From Microbacterium ulmi (GTDB taxonomy: Bacteria; Actinomycetota; Actinomycetes; Actinomycetales; Microbacteriaceae), in NCBI RefSeq assembly GCF_011759705.1, contig NZ_JAAOZF010000002.1, forward strand, positions 682,001 to 746,000: a stretch of 64,000 nucleotides of DNA, read 5' to 3'. Each line of letters starts with the position of its first letter. Position 1 is the first letter of the stretch. Shown here one piece after another: positions 43,591 through 52,194 of this stretch. The translations under genes and the position numbers were made by a program. Below the pieces are notes generated by a model, which was given only the letters and a program-made list of their open reading frames with translations, had not been told where the DNA came from and did no database searches.

Positions 43591-44505
43591 TCACGTGTGG
43601 GCGTCGTGCTCGACGTGGCCCGCGGGCTCGAGCTGGAAGGTCGAGTGCTCGACGTCGAAGTGCTCCGCGAGGCATCCCTGCAGCGCGCCGAGGATGTCGC
43701 CCGCGCGACCCGCCGCGAACGCGTCGGCATCGACGACGACGTGCGCCGTGAAGACCGGGGCACCGCGGGTCAGCTGCCACACGTGCACGTCGTGCACGTC
43801 GACGACGCCGGGCGCTTCGAGGATGTGGTCCCGGATCGTCTGGACCTGCATCCCCTTCGGCGTCGCCTCGCTGAGCACCGAGCCGACTTCGCGCAGGAGC
43901 CCGACCGCGCGTGGCACGATCATCGCCGCGATGGCGAGCGATGCGAGGGCGTCGGCCTGAAGCCAGCCGGTCGTCGTGATGACGATCGCCGCGACGATGA
44001 CGGCGGCCGAGCCGATCAGGTCGCCCAGGACCTCGAGATACGCGCCGCGGACGTTGATGCTCGATCTCTGCGCCGCGCTCAGCAGCCACAGCGCGATCGC
44101 GTTCGCGATGAGACCCACGATCGCGACGACGAGCATGAGGCCGCCTGCCACCTCGATCTCGCCGGGCGACATGAGCCGCCGCACGGCCTCCACCGCGATC
44201 CATACCGAGAGCGCGATGAGGATGACGGCGTTGATCCCCGCCCCGAAGACCTCGGCCCGCTGATACCCGAACGTGCGGCGGTCGTTTGCGGGGCGCGCGG
44301 CGACGATGCTCGCGATGAGCGCGATGACGAGGGCCGCGGCATCCGTGAACATGTGCGCCGCGTCCGCCAGAAGCGCGAGCGACCCCGAGAGGATGCCGCC
44401 CACGACCTGCACGACGAGCACCGTCGAGGTGATCGCGAGCGAGATCGCGAGGAGGCGGCGGCTGCTCGCTCCACGGATCCCCTCCGACGGCGCGTGGTCG
44501 TGCAT
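43591..44505 (-). CDS. CDF family cation efflux transporter (ZitB/CzcD-like)
   Basis: Exports Zn2+ or a similar divalent metal by proton antiport. The 304-residue protein has six helices, with the metal-site signature HxxxD in LADAAHMFTDAAAL (helix 2) and a second acidic set in LEVLGDLIGSAAV (helix 5). The cytoplasmic C-terminal domain is present (VQTIRDHILEAPGVVDVHDVHVW) and ends in a His-rich tail. Start ATG 44505 has GGGGAA upstream and a TAGCCT box (44513-44518) at seven bases. No metal sensor gene is adjacent. Confidence 0.93.
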   Translation of the reverse strand: MHDHAPSEGIRGASSRRLLAISLAITSTVLVVQVVGGILSGSLALLADAAHMFTDAAALVIALIASIVAARPANDRRTFGYQRAEVFGAGINAVILIALSVWIAVEAVRRLMSPGEIEVAGGLMLVVAIVGLIANAIALWLLSAAQRSSINVRGAYLEVLGDLIGSAAVIVAAIVITTTGWLQADALASLAIAAMIVPRAVGLLREVGSVLSEATPKGMQVQTIRDHILEAPGVVDVHDVHVWQLTRGAPVFTAHVVVDADAFAAGRAGDILGALQGCLAEHFDVEHSTFQLEPAGHVEHDAHT

Positions 44506-44579
44506 GTTCCCCAGGCTACGAGCCGTGGGCCTCACGAGCCTCGGCTCGGGCTAGTCGGGAATGAGTCCGATTCTCACGT

Positions 44580-45287
44580 TCATCCGAACGCGGAGATGAG
44601 GAAGGCCACGCCGAGGCCCGCGAGCCACAGCGACCACGCGATGTACGCGATCGGAGTCAGCGCTCCTGCGAAGGTCCAGCCGCGCTCCTCGAACGGTCCG
44701 ACGAACTCGAGAGAGCACAGGGCGAGGATCGCGCCGATGACGATGCCGGCGAGCCCGATCCACCAGCCGACGACATCCGACTGCAGGATCGCGACGCCGA
44801 CCAGCACCGTCCACGCGCCGCTGAACAGGTAGCCGAGATGTTCGCCGACGGCGACGCCGAGGTACCGGTTGAACGACTGGAACACGATCTCGACAGCCTC
44901 GCTGCGCGGTGACCCGTCGGGAGCCCCGGCGCTCGTCCGCGCCAGGTAAGGCACGAGGAACGGCCAGCGGATGAGCCCGAGGAACTGCACGAGGGCGGCG
45001 AGGATCCCGACGACGAGGCCCGTCTGGACCACGGCGGGTGCGGCATCCGCAAGACTCGTCGACACGAGTGCCGCGAGGGGTGCGAGGAGCACGGCGGTGA
45101 GAGCGAAGCCCCACCACAGCAGCACGAGGCCCGAGCCGCCGGCGCGGAAGCGCTCCAGGATCTCCGCCGTCGGCCTGCGGAGGATGTCCGGGTAGTCGAA
45201 GCGCGCGGCGAGCAGTGCGAAGGCGACGTTGAAGGCGATCGGCAGCGCGACGAGCAGGATGCCGGTGGTGGCGAAGACGGCGTTCAC
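44580..45287 (-). CDS. Multi-spanning membrane protein (hypothetical, DUF4386-like)
   Basis: A 235-residue protein with about six hydrophobic helices and short loops, resembling the DUF4386 type in layout, with SLADAAPAVVQ and LIRWPFLVPYLA between helices 2 and 3. GTG 45287 overlaps the preceding stop (GTGA). It forms a two-gene unit with the 189-residue membrane protein, divergent from a TetR gene that shares a long palindromic operator with them. The pair is thus a probable TetR-controlled membrane system of unknown role. Confidence 0.78.
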   Translation of the reverse strand: MNAVFATTGILLVALPIAFNVAFALLAARFDYPDILRRPTAEILERFRAGGSGLVLLWWGFALTAVLLAPLAALVSTSLADAAPAVVQTGLVVGILAALVQFLGLIRWPFLVPYLARTSAGAPDGSPRSEAVEIVFQSFNRYLGVAVGEHLGYLFSGAWTVLVGVAILQSDVVGWWIGLAGIVIGAILALCSLEFVGPFEERGWTFAGALTPIAYIAWSLWLAGLGVAFLISAFG

Positions 45288-45853
45288 GCGTGACTCTCGA
45301 CGACGATGTCGCCCTCGTCGGCGCCCTCGGCCGACCTGCGCGCCGCGCGCCTGCCCAGGACGACCCGCAGGACGAGACCCGTCACGAGCGTGACGACGAT
45401 CGCACCGCTCGATCCGAACACGGCATGCGCGCGGTCGAGATCGACGATCACGAGCGACGTGAGGAACCAGCCGAGCGCCCACGTTCCCGCGACGACGACC
45501 GCCCACAGCGCCGCGATCCGGATGCCCCGTCCCAGCAGCATCCCCTGCACGGATCCGACGAAGAGGCCGCCGACGGCGCCGGCGACGACAGCGGATCCGG
45601 TCTCGGTCGGCGGCCCGGCGAGGAGGACGGCGACGGCGAGGCCCGCGGCCGACGCGAGCGCCGTGCCGACGAGCCAGCGCCAGTCCACGATCCGGCCGAG
45701 CGCGAGCCACTGTGCCGCCCCGAGCGACAGACCGACGACGAGACCGCCGGCGAGCGCGACGAGCGGGTTGCTCATCGAGCCGAACAGCGTCCCGGCGACG
45801 AACCCTGCCAAAGGGAAGGCGAGGAAGGTCGGGATCCAACGGAGGAGGAACAT
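45284..45853 (-). CDS. Membrane protein with Gly-rich helices (hypothetical)
   Basis: A 189-residue protein with five or six glycine- and alanine-rich helices. Motifs such as GFVAGTLFGS, GLVVGLSLGAAQWLALG and GAVGGLFVGSVQGMLLG repeat a G-G-x-x-x-G/S-x-x-Q/G pattern, suggesting an internal duplication of a two-helix unit. AGGAGG lies three bases before the ATG at 45853, so expression could be strong when derepressed. No family is recognised. Confidence 0.78.
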   Translation of the reverse strand: MFLLRWIPTFLAFPLAGFVAGTLFGSMSNPLVALAGGLVVGLSLGAAQWLALGRIVDWRWLVGTALASAAGLAVAVLLAGPPTETGSAVVAGAVGGLFVGSVQGMLLGRGIRIAALWAVVVAGTWALGWFLTSLVIVDLDRAHAVFGSSGAIVVTLVTGLVLRVVLGRRAARRSAEGADEGDIVVESHA

Positions 45854-45888
45854 GGTGGGCTCCGATCGAGTGACCCTCGAGAGGGTGT

Positions 45889-45923
45889 GTACGTTGTACG
45901 TTATGCCATAACATACAATGTAC
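45889..45923. promoter_or_regulatory. TetR operator, 35-base palindrome
   Basis: Two 17-base arms around a single centre base (45906) match at 15 of 17 positions, both mismatches being transitions. The left arm is GTACGTTGTACGTTATG. It lies between the divergent membrane and TetR genes and contains a TACAAT -10 box (45914-45919), so bound repressor would block both directions. Confidence 0.85.
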
Positions 45924-45954
45924 GCAAGAGGCGCCTTCTCGAGGAGACCCGCAC

Positions 45955-46620
45955 ATGACAGACACCGCTCACCCCCGACAGCGCCGTCCGCGCAACTCCC
46001 TCACGGTCGAGTCGATCCTGGATGCCGGGGAGGGCGTCGCGTCGGCGGGCTTCGAGGCGCTGACCGTGCGCGCGGTCGCCGACGAGCTCGGCGCGTCGCC
46101 CATGGCGCTGTATCGATACTTCGCGACGAAGGACGAGCTCGTGGACGCTCTCCTGGACCGGGTCCTCGGGCGCATCGAGCCCGCGCCCGAGACCGACGAC
46201 CCGCTCGAGGATCTGGCGGTCTTCGCGCTATACCACCGCGCGATGCTGCTCGCGCATCCGTGGGCGATCGCCCCCCTGTTCGGGCGCCCGCTGCCCGGTC
46301 CGAACGCCCTGCCGATCGGTGAGAACGCGCTGCGCATCCTCTCCCAGGCCGGCATCACGGGAGACGACGCCGTCGCGGTGTTCAGCGGCATCCTCGCCCT
46401 CAACTACGGCTGGGCCGCCTTCACGGTCGGGCGCGTGGGGCTGCAGGGGCCCGTCACGGCCGAGCGGATCGCCGCGCCGCCCGATCCCGGGCTTCCCCTC
46501 ACCGCCTCCGTCGCCGAGGCGATGGGGCGGTACGGCAGCGACGAGCACTACGGCACGGTGCTGACGGCGCTCCTCACGGGCGTCGGCGCGCTCGCGGGGA
46601 CTGAGTCCCGCGCGGTCTGA
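45955..46620 (+). CDS. TetR family transcriptional regulator
   Basis: A 221-residue TetR protein. The DNA-binding domain is at residues 14-60: SLTVESILDAGEGVASAGF, LTVRAVADELGASPMALYRYF, ATKDELVDALLD. The C-terminal domain is of the TetR_C type. A GAGGAG ribosome site lies eight bases before ATG 45955. It is divergent from the two membrane genes and the 35-base palindrome lies between, so it most likely represses both itself and them. Ligand unknown. Confidence 0.93.
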   Translation: MTDTAHPRQRRPRNSLTVESILDAGEGVASAGFEALTVRAVADELGASPMALYRYFATKDELVDALLDRVLGRIEPAPETDDPLEDLAVFALYHRAMLLAHPWAIAPLFGRPLPGPNALPIGENALRILSQAGITGDDAVAVFSGILALNYGWAAFTVGRVGLQGPVTAERIAAPPDPGLPLTASVAEAMGRYGSDEHYGTVLTALLTGVGALAGTESRAV

Positions 46621-46624
46621 CGCG

Positions 46625-47224
46625 TCAGAGTTCGGCGAGCAGGGGCACCAGCGCGCGGAAGGCGCGCGCGCGATGGGATGCCGCGTTCTTCTCCTCCGCC
46701 GTCCACTCGCCCACCGTCCGCTCGGCCCCGGGCTCCTGTCCGTCGGGGACGAAGACCGGGTCGTAGCCGAAGCCGTCCGCACCGGCGGGTGCAAGCGCGA
46801 GCCTCCCCTGCCACCGGCCCTCGACGACGTGCTCGGGCCCGTCGGGCGCCACGAGGGCGATCGTCGACACGAACTGCGCCGTGCGGTGCGGATCGCGGAT
46901 GTCGGAGAGCTGGTCGAGCAGCAGCGCCGTGTTCGCCGCGGCATCCTTCGCGTGCCCCGCCCAGTACGCGGAGAACGCACCCGGAGCGCCGCCGAGCGCG
47001 TCGACGCAGATGCCGGAGTCGTCCGCGAGCGCCGGAAGGCCTGTGTGCAGGGACGCCGCTCGCGCCTTGATGAGTGCGTTCTCGGCGAACGTCACGCCGT
47101 CCTCGACGGGCTCGGGGCCGTCGTAGCCGACCACTTCGAGATCGGGTCGCGTCGCCGCGACGATCGCCTGGAACTCCTCGACCTTGTGCGGGTTGTGCGT
47201 CGCGAGCACGAGCTGGCGGGGCAT
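46625..47224 (-). CDS. rdgB: Non-canonical purine NTP pyrophosphatase (RdgB/HAM1)
   Basis: Hydrolyses ITP, dITP and XTP to keep them out of nucleic acids. The 199-residue HAM1 protein has LVLATHNPHKVEEF at the start (nucleotide-binding T/N..K), TFAENALIKARA, LADDSGICVDALGG (catalytic Asp) and FGYDPVFVPDG, with SHRARAF near the end. ATG 47224 is eight bases from GGAG; GTG 47233, which overlaps the rph stop, is the alternative. It follows rph directly, an order common in actinobacteria. Confidence 0.95.
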   Translation of the reverse strand: MPRQLVLATHNPHKVEEFQAIVAATRPDLEVVGYDGPEPVEDGVTFAENALIKARAASLHTGLPALADDSGICVDALGGAPGAFSAYWAGHAKDAAANTALLLDQLSDIRDPHRTAQFVSTIALVAPDGPEHVVEGRWQGRLALAPAGADGFGYDPVFVPDGQEPGAERTVGEWTAEEKNAASHRARAFRALVPLLAEL

Positions 47225-47229
47225 CCGTG

Positions 47230-47979
47230 TCACTCCGGCGAGACGGCAGGGGCGAGCGCTGCGATCTGCACATCGCGCAGCTGCGCGCACCCTGCGACGC
47301 CGAGGTCGAGCAGCGCGTCGAGCTCGCGCTTGTCGAACGGCGCCCCCTCGGCGGTGCCCTGCACCTCGACGAACAGGCCCCGGCCCGTCACGACGACGTT
47401 CATGTCGGTCTCGGCACGCACGTCCTCGACATACGCGAGGTCGAGCATGGGCTCGCCGTCGATGATGCCCACCGAGACGGCCGCGACCGAGTCGATGAGC
47501 GGGGTCGCCTTCTGGCCGATGAACCTCTTCGCCCGGCCCCACTCGATCGCGTCCGCGAGCGCGACGTAGGCCCCCGTGATCGCGGCCGTGCGGGTGCCGC
47601 CGTCCGCCTGCAGCACGTCGCAGTCGATGACGATCGTGTTCTCGCCGAGGGCCTTCGTGTCGACGACGGCACGCAGGGCACGGCCGATGAGGCGCGAGAT
47701 CTCGTGCGTGCGCCCCCCGATCTTGCCTCTGACCGACTCGCGGTCGTTGCGCTCGTTGGTGGCCCGCGGGAGCATCGCGTACTCGGCCGTCACCCAGCCC
47801 TTGCCCTTGCCCGTGAGCCACCGCGGCACGCCGTTCGTGAACGACGCCGTGCACAGCACCTTCGTGCCGCCGAACGAGATGAGGGCCGATCCCTCTGCCT
47901 GAGCGCTCCAGCCCCGCTCGATCGTGATGGGCCGCAGGTCTGCGGGGGTTCGGCCGTCGGCGCGGACGATGTCGGTCAT
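47230..47979 (-). CDS. rph: Ribonuclease PH
   Basis: Phosphorolytic 3'-5' exoribonuclease that trims tRNA precursors. The 249-residue protein has [68 protein letters not shown] and [16 protein letters not shown], the phosphate and metal sites of the RNase PH fold. The ATG at 47979 has GAGGACACCT before it, inside a duplicated 20-base unit (47981-48020) that also creates two tiny upstream reading frames. Confidence 0.96.
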   Translation of the reverse strand: MTDIVRADGRTPADLRPITIERGWSAQAEGSALISFGGTKVLCTASFTNGVPRWLTGKGKGWVTAEYAMLPRATNERNDRESVRGKIGGRTHEISRLIGRALRAVVDTKALGENTIVIDCDVLQADGGTRTAAITGAYVALADAIEWGRAKRFIGQKATPLIDSVAAVSVGIIDGEPMLDLAYVEDVRAETDMNVVVTGRGLFVEVQGTAEGAPFDKRELDALLDLGVAGCAQLRDVQIAALAPAVSPE

Positions 47980-47980
47980 A

Positions 47981-48020
47981 GGTGTCCTCGTTCTGTCATC
48001 GGTGTCCTGGTTCTGTCATC
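47981..48020. repeat. 20-base tandem duplication before rph
   Basis: Two copies (47981-48000 and 48001-48020) of GGTGTCCTCGTTCTGTCATC differing at one base, with GGTG of a third. On the minus strand each copy carries an AGGACACC site and an ATG, giving seven-codon frames whose TGA stops overlap the next ATG. Confidence 0.9.
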
Positions 48021-48080
48021 GGTGACCCGCTCGGGCCGGACGCAGGTCGGTCAGAGGGGGACACGCGGATCATGGATTCC

Positions 48081-48908
48081 TCAGCCCCGCGCCGACGGAA
48101 GGTCGATCGCGCCGGTCTGCACGAGCCGCACGCTCGACACCTCCCGGCCCATCAGGCGATGCGCGAGACGGAGGAAGTCGTCGGCGGAGTCCCCCGTCGC
48201 CTCGTAGACGTGGCGGGGGTCGGCATCCGGGCTCGCGAGCAGGTCGCGGGAGACCAGCTGGCGGTAGACGTCCTTCGCGGTCTCCGTGTCGCTCGAGACG
48301 AGCGACACGTCGGGGCCCATGACATAGCTGATCGCACCCTCCAGGAACGGGTAATGCGTGCAGCCCAGCACGAGCGTGTCGACGCCCGCATGGCGGAGGG
48401 GCGCGAGGTAGTCCTCCGCGACCGCGAGCACGTCGGGCGAGCCCGTGACCCCCGCTTCGACGAACTCCACGAACCGTGGGCACGCCTGCGCGAAGACCGT
48501 GAGCCGCTCGTCGACGCCGAGCATGTCCTGGTACACGCCGGAGCCGATCGTGCCGGCCGTGCCGATGACGCCGATGCGTCCGTTGCGCGTCGTCGAGATC
48601 GCGGTGCGCACGGCGGGGCCGATGACCTCGACGACGGGGACGTCGTAGCGTTCGCGCGCATCGCGGAGCATGGCTGCGGATGCCGTGTTGCAGGCGATCA
48701 CGAGCATCTTGACGCCCTGGTCGACGAGAGTGTCGAGCACTTCGAGCGCGTACCGCCGGACGTCGGCGATGGGCTTCGGCCCGTACGGCGAGTGCGCCGT
48801 GTCGCCGATGTAGAGGATCGACTCGCTCGGCAGCTGCGCCGAGACCGCGCGGGCGACGGTGAGCCCGCCGACCCCGGAGTCGAAGATGCCGATCGGCGCG
48901 TCGTTCAC
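48081..48908 (-). CDS. murI: Glutamate racemase
   Basis: Makes D-glutamate for peptidoglycan. The 275-residue protein has [14 protein letters not shown], the first catalytic Cys in [11 protein letters not shown], and the second in [11 protein letters not shown], with the paired acidic DTAHSPYG loop. Both cysteines and their neighbours are intact. GTG 48908 is eight bases from TAGGCT (48917-48922). It is divergent from pncB, whose promoter has the same hexamer. Confidence 0.96.
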   Translation of the reverse strand: MNDAPIGIFDSGVGGLTVARAVSAQLPSESILYIGDTAHSPYGPKPIADVRRYALEVLDTLVDQGVKMLVIACNTASAAMLRDARERYDVPVVEVIGPAVRTAISTTRNGRIGVIGTAGTIGSGVYQDMLGVDERLTVFAQACPRFVEFVEAGVTGSPDVLAVAEDYLAPLRHAGVDTLVLGCTHYPFLEGAISYVMGPDVSLVSSDTETAKDVYRQLVSRDLLASPDADPRHVYEATGDSADDFLRLAHRLMGREVSSVRLVQTGAIDLPSARG

Positions 48909-48916
48909 GATCGTCC

Positions 48917-48962
48917 AGCCTACGCCAGGCGGATGCGTCGCCCTCCGCCCGAGCCCTAGGCT
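48917..48962. promoter_or_regulatory. Divergent murI/pncB promoters with identical -10 boxes
   Basis: TAGGCT on the minus strand (48917-48922) lies eight bases before murI and TAGGCT on the plus strand (48957-48962) six bases before pncB. Both suggest leaderless transcripts. -35 elements are weak. Confidence 0.5.
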
Positions 48963-48968
48963 GACCGC

Positions 48969-50291
48969 ATGCGCGCGTCCACCGCCCTCCTGACCGACCG
49001 CTACGAGCTCACGATGATCGATGCCGCGCTCCGCGACGGCACGGGCGATCGTCCCTGCGTCTTCGAGCTGTTCGGGCGGCGCCTGTCGGGCGGTCGCCGC
49101 TTCGGCGTCGTCGCCGGCACGGGCCGGCTTCTCGCGGCTCTCCGGGACTTCCGGTTCGACGACGACGAGCTCGCGTTCCTGCGCGACGGGAAGGTCGTGG
49201 ATGCCGCGACCCTCGACTGGCTCGCCGCCTATCGGTTCACGGGAACCATCACGGGGTACCGCGAGGGTGAGCTGTACTTCCCCGGCTCCCCCGTCCTGAC
49301 GGTCGAGAGCACGTTCGCGGAGGGCGTCGTGCTCGAGACCCTCGCGCTCAGCATCCTGAACCACGACTCGGCCGTCGCGACGGCCGCGGCTCGCATGGCC
49401 GTCGCCGCCGGCGACCGGCCGCTCGCCGAGATGGGCTCGCGCCGCGCAGGCGAGCGGTCGGCCGTCGCGGCGGCGCGCGCCGCGTACATCGCGGGGTTCG
49501 GCGCGACGTCGAACCTCGAGGCCGGGCGCACGTGGGGCATCCCCACGATGGGCACCGCGGCGCACGCGTGGACGCTCCTGCACGAGACCGAGGAGGACGC
49601 CTTCCGCGCCCAGATCGCGGCGCTGGGGGTCGAGACGACGCTTCTCGTCGACACGTACGACATCCGCCAGGGCGTCGAGACGGCGGTCCGCGTCGCGGGC
49701 ACGGGACTCGGAGGCGTCCGCATCGACTCGGGCGACCTGCCGATCGTGGCGGCCGAGGTCCGTGTGCAGCTCGACGAGCTCGGTGCCACCGCCACCCGCA
49801 TCACGGTGACGAGCGACCTCGACGAGTACGCGATCGCGGCGCTCGCGGCATCCCCCGTCGACTCCTACGGCGTCGGCACGTCCGTCGTGACGGGCTCGGG
49901 CACGCCGACGTCGGGCATGGTCTACAAGCTCGTCGCGAGGCAGGATGCCGACGGCGCCTGGGTCTCGGTGGCGAAGGCGTCGACCGACAAGGCGTCCAAG
50001 GGCGGGCGCAAGGCCGCCTTCCGCACCCTCGAGCGCGGCACGGCGACGAGCGAGATCATCGCGATCTCCGACGGCTTCGAGGCCGTCGACACCCCAGACG
50101 AGCATCCCGGTGCCCGCCCGCTCCAGGTGCGGTTCGTCGTGGACGGTGAGATCGACCCGGCGTTCGAAGGTCCCGCCGGCGTCGAGGCGGCACGCGCCCA
50201 CCATGCCGAGGTGCGCGAGGAGCTGCCGGTCAGGGCACTCGCGCTCAGCCGGTCCGACCCGGCGATCCCCACCATCTATGTCGACGCGTGA
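48969..50291 (+). CDS. pncB: Nicotinate phosphoribosyltransferase
   Basis: Converts nicotinate to nicotinate mononucleotide in the Preiss-Handler route to NAD. The 440-residue protein has [17 protein letters not shown] at the start, FSRxRL-type substrate loops replaced by [30 protein letters not shown] for phosphate binding, GTxAHAW in [10 protein letters not shown], and [12 protein letters not shown] 48969 follows TAGGCT by six bases. It converges with the DUF3039 gene with a nine-base gap. Confidence 0.95.
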   Translation: MRASTALLTDRYELTMIDAALRDGTGDRPCVFELFGRRLSGGRRFGVVAGTGRLLAALRDFRFDDDELAFLRDGKVVDAATLDWLAAYRFTGTITGYREGELYFPGSPVLTVESTFAEGVVLETLALSILNHDSAVATAAARMAVAAGDRPLAEMGSRRAGERSAVAAARAAYIAGFGATSNLEAGRTWGIPTMGTAAHAWTLLHETEEDAFRAQIAALGVETTLLVDTYDIRQGVETAVRVAGTGLGGVRIDSGDLPIVAAEVRVQLDELGATATRITVTSDLDEYAIAALAASPVDSYGVGTSVVTGSGTPTSGMVYKLVARQDADGAWVSVAKASTDKASKGGRKAAFRTLERGTATSEIIAISDGFEAVDTPDEHPGARPLQVRFVVDGEIDPAFEGPAGVEAARAHHAEVREELPVRALALSRSDPAIPTIYVDA

Positions 50292-50300
50292 CGGTCGGCG

Positions 50301-50567
50301 TCAGCCCGCCATCGACTCGTAGATCTCCTTGCACGTCGGGCACACGGGGAACTTCTCGGGGTCGCGTCCCGGCGTCCACTTCTTGCCGCACAGCGCGCGC
50401 ACGGGCTTGCCCGTGATCGCGGACTCGAGGATCTTCTCCTTCTTCACGTAGTGCGAGAAGCGCTCGTGATCGCCCGGCTCGAAATGCTCTTCCTTGAGGA
50501 GCTCCTCGAGCTCGCGGTCGAGGGTCGCGAGACCGCCCTGGTCGGGGCCTTCGAGGGGAGTGCTCAT
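50301..50567 (-). CDS. DUF3039 domain-containing protein
   Basis: An 88-residue actinobacterial protein of family DUF3039. It has the family core RFSHYVKKEKILESAITG, KPVRALCGKKWTPGRDPEKFPVCPTCKEIYE, with Cys residues in ALCGKKW and CPTC that suit a zinc ribbon. Function is not established. ATG 50567 is eight bases from TACACT (50576-50581). Confidence 0.93.
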   Translation of the reverse strand: MSTPLEGPDQGGLATLDRELEELLKEEHFEPGDHERFSHYVKKEKILESAITGKPVRALCGKKWTPGRDPEKFPVCPTCKEIYESMAG

Positions 50568-50625
50568 GGTCAGCCAGTGTAGCCGCGCGCCACGGGACCT
50601 CGGGCGGATGCCGAGGCATCCGTCG

Positions 50626-52194
50626 TCACGTGGACTCCGCGAACTCCATGATCCGGCCGCCGCGACGCTCGAACACGACGGACCCCACGCCGATGCCGAC
50701 GAGGAGCACGGCCGCCCCGACGCCCAGCCCGCCCCACAGCGCGAGATCGGCCGCCCCGATGTCGCCCGTGAGCGCGAGCCACGCCCACCACAGCGCCGGG
50801 GCGCTGAGCGCGATGGCGCCGAGCATCACGAGCGTCTGCGCGATGGCGCCGTTCGCGCGGGTTCTCTGCGGCTGCTGGAACGGGCTCTCACCCGGTCGCG
50901 ACACGGCGTACGGCGCGGCGGCCGACGCGATGCTGGAGAGCCCGAGTCCGCACAGGAAGAGCGATCCGCACACTCCGACCATGGCGGGGAGCACGGCCCA
51001 CCGACCGTGCTGCGAGATCGCGATGGGAATCGCGACGGCGAGGGTCGGCAGGCCGATGAGCAGCACCGGGATGAGGCGCCCGACGCGGTCGGAGAAGCCG
51101 CGCACGCCGCTCGCGATGTGCATCCACACGGCGGTCGAGTCGTAGGCGATGTCGTTGTGCGGAAGCCAGCCGAGGAACAGCGCGATGAAGGGCACAGGGA
51201 CCAGCGCGACGTACTCGGCCGGAACCCCCGCGATCAGCAGCGGGACGGTCGTCAGGAGAGCGGCGATCGGGATGACGATGACATTCACGAGATAGCGGCT
51301 GTCGCGCAGCCAGTACACGAGGCTGCGGGCCGCGATGCTGCCGCCCGGCGTGCCGGGTGCGACGGCGAACCAGCCGAGACCTCCCCGCTCGCGAACCGCG
51401 AGAGGCCGTTCCGTCGTCGTCAGGGCGTGCCGGACGGCCCACACCCACAGGACCGCGAGGACAGCGATCGTGGCGACGGCCACGAGGGCCCCGACCGGCG
51501 CGCTCGGGTCGCCCGAGGCGAGCAGACCGGGATAGGCCCACGCCGCGCCGAGCGGGGTGCCCCCGAGGACGCCGACGGCCTCCTCCAGCTGCGTGGGCAC
51601 GCTCCCGCGCCACTCGAGAGATGCGAGGAAGACCCCGACGGGGACGACGACGACGAGGATCGCGAGCACGAAGAGCCCGGACAGCTCACGCGAGCGTCGT
51701 TCGCGCAGAAAGAGCGAGGTGAGCGCCATCGAGACGTGCGCCACGAGGACGCAGGTCGTGACGCCGAGAACGACCCCGAAGATCGCCGCGGCGACGGGAA
51801 CGCCGTGCGCCGACCACACGACGGCGGCGCAGATCGCGACCACGGCCAGCGCGAGGGTCGGGACGCTCAGCAGCGCGGCGAGGGCGAGCGCGCCCGCCAG
51901 CCGGAGCGGCGGCATCCCGAGCAGAGCGAAGCGCCGGGGGTCGAGCTGGTCCGTCGCACCGCCGACCAGGGGCGCGAGCGCGAAGCCGAGGGTCACGGCA
52001 GAGCCCCCGAGCACCGTCACAGCCAGCACGACGTCTGCCTGCGCCGTGCGCAGCGTGAGCAGCGCCCAGCACGCGGCGGCGACGGCGGCGGCCACCACGA
52101 CGAACCCCGCGACGACGCGGGCGGTCTGCCCGGGCGTCCCCCGCACGGCGCCGAGCAGCAGCGCGGCCCTCAGTCGGAGAACGTATGCAACCAC
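50626..52194 (-). CDS. ABC exporter permease (hypothetical, multi-spanning)
   Basis: A 522-residue protein with about 12 to 14 membrane helices and no binding-protein features. It overlaps the upstream ATPase gene by 25 bases, so the two form an ABC exporter of the ABC-2-like type. GTG 52194 has GGAGGGG at a good spacing. A loop with ARSLVYWLRDSRYLVNV precedes the second half. Substrate is unknown; partners of this kind move lipids, peptides or drugs outward. Confidence 0.85.
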   Translation of the reverse strand: MVAYVLRLRAALLLGAVRGTPGQTARVVAGFVVVAAAVAAACWALLTLRTAQADVVLAVTVLGGSAVTLGFALAPLVGGATDQLDPRRFALLGMPPLRLAGALALAALLSVPTLALAVVAICAAVVWSAHGVPVAAAIFGVVLGVTTCVLVAHVSMALTSLFLRERRSRELSGLFVLAILVVVVPVGVFLASLEWRGSVPTQLEEAVGVLGGTPLGAAWAYPGLLASGDPSAPVGALVAVATIAVLAVLWVWAVRHALTTTERPLAVRERGGLGWFAVAPGTPGGSIAARSLVYWLRDSRYLVNVIVIPIAALLTTVPLLIAGVPAEYVALVPVPFIALFLGWLPHNDIAYDSTAVWMHIASGVRGFSDRVGRLIPVLLIGLPTLAVAIPIAISQHGRWAVLPAMVGVCGSLFLCGLGLSSIASAAAPYAVSRPGESPFQQPQRTRANGAIAQTLVMLGAIALSAPALWWAWLALTGDIGAADLALWGGLGVGAAVLLVGIGVGSVVFERRGGRIMEFAEST

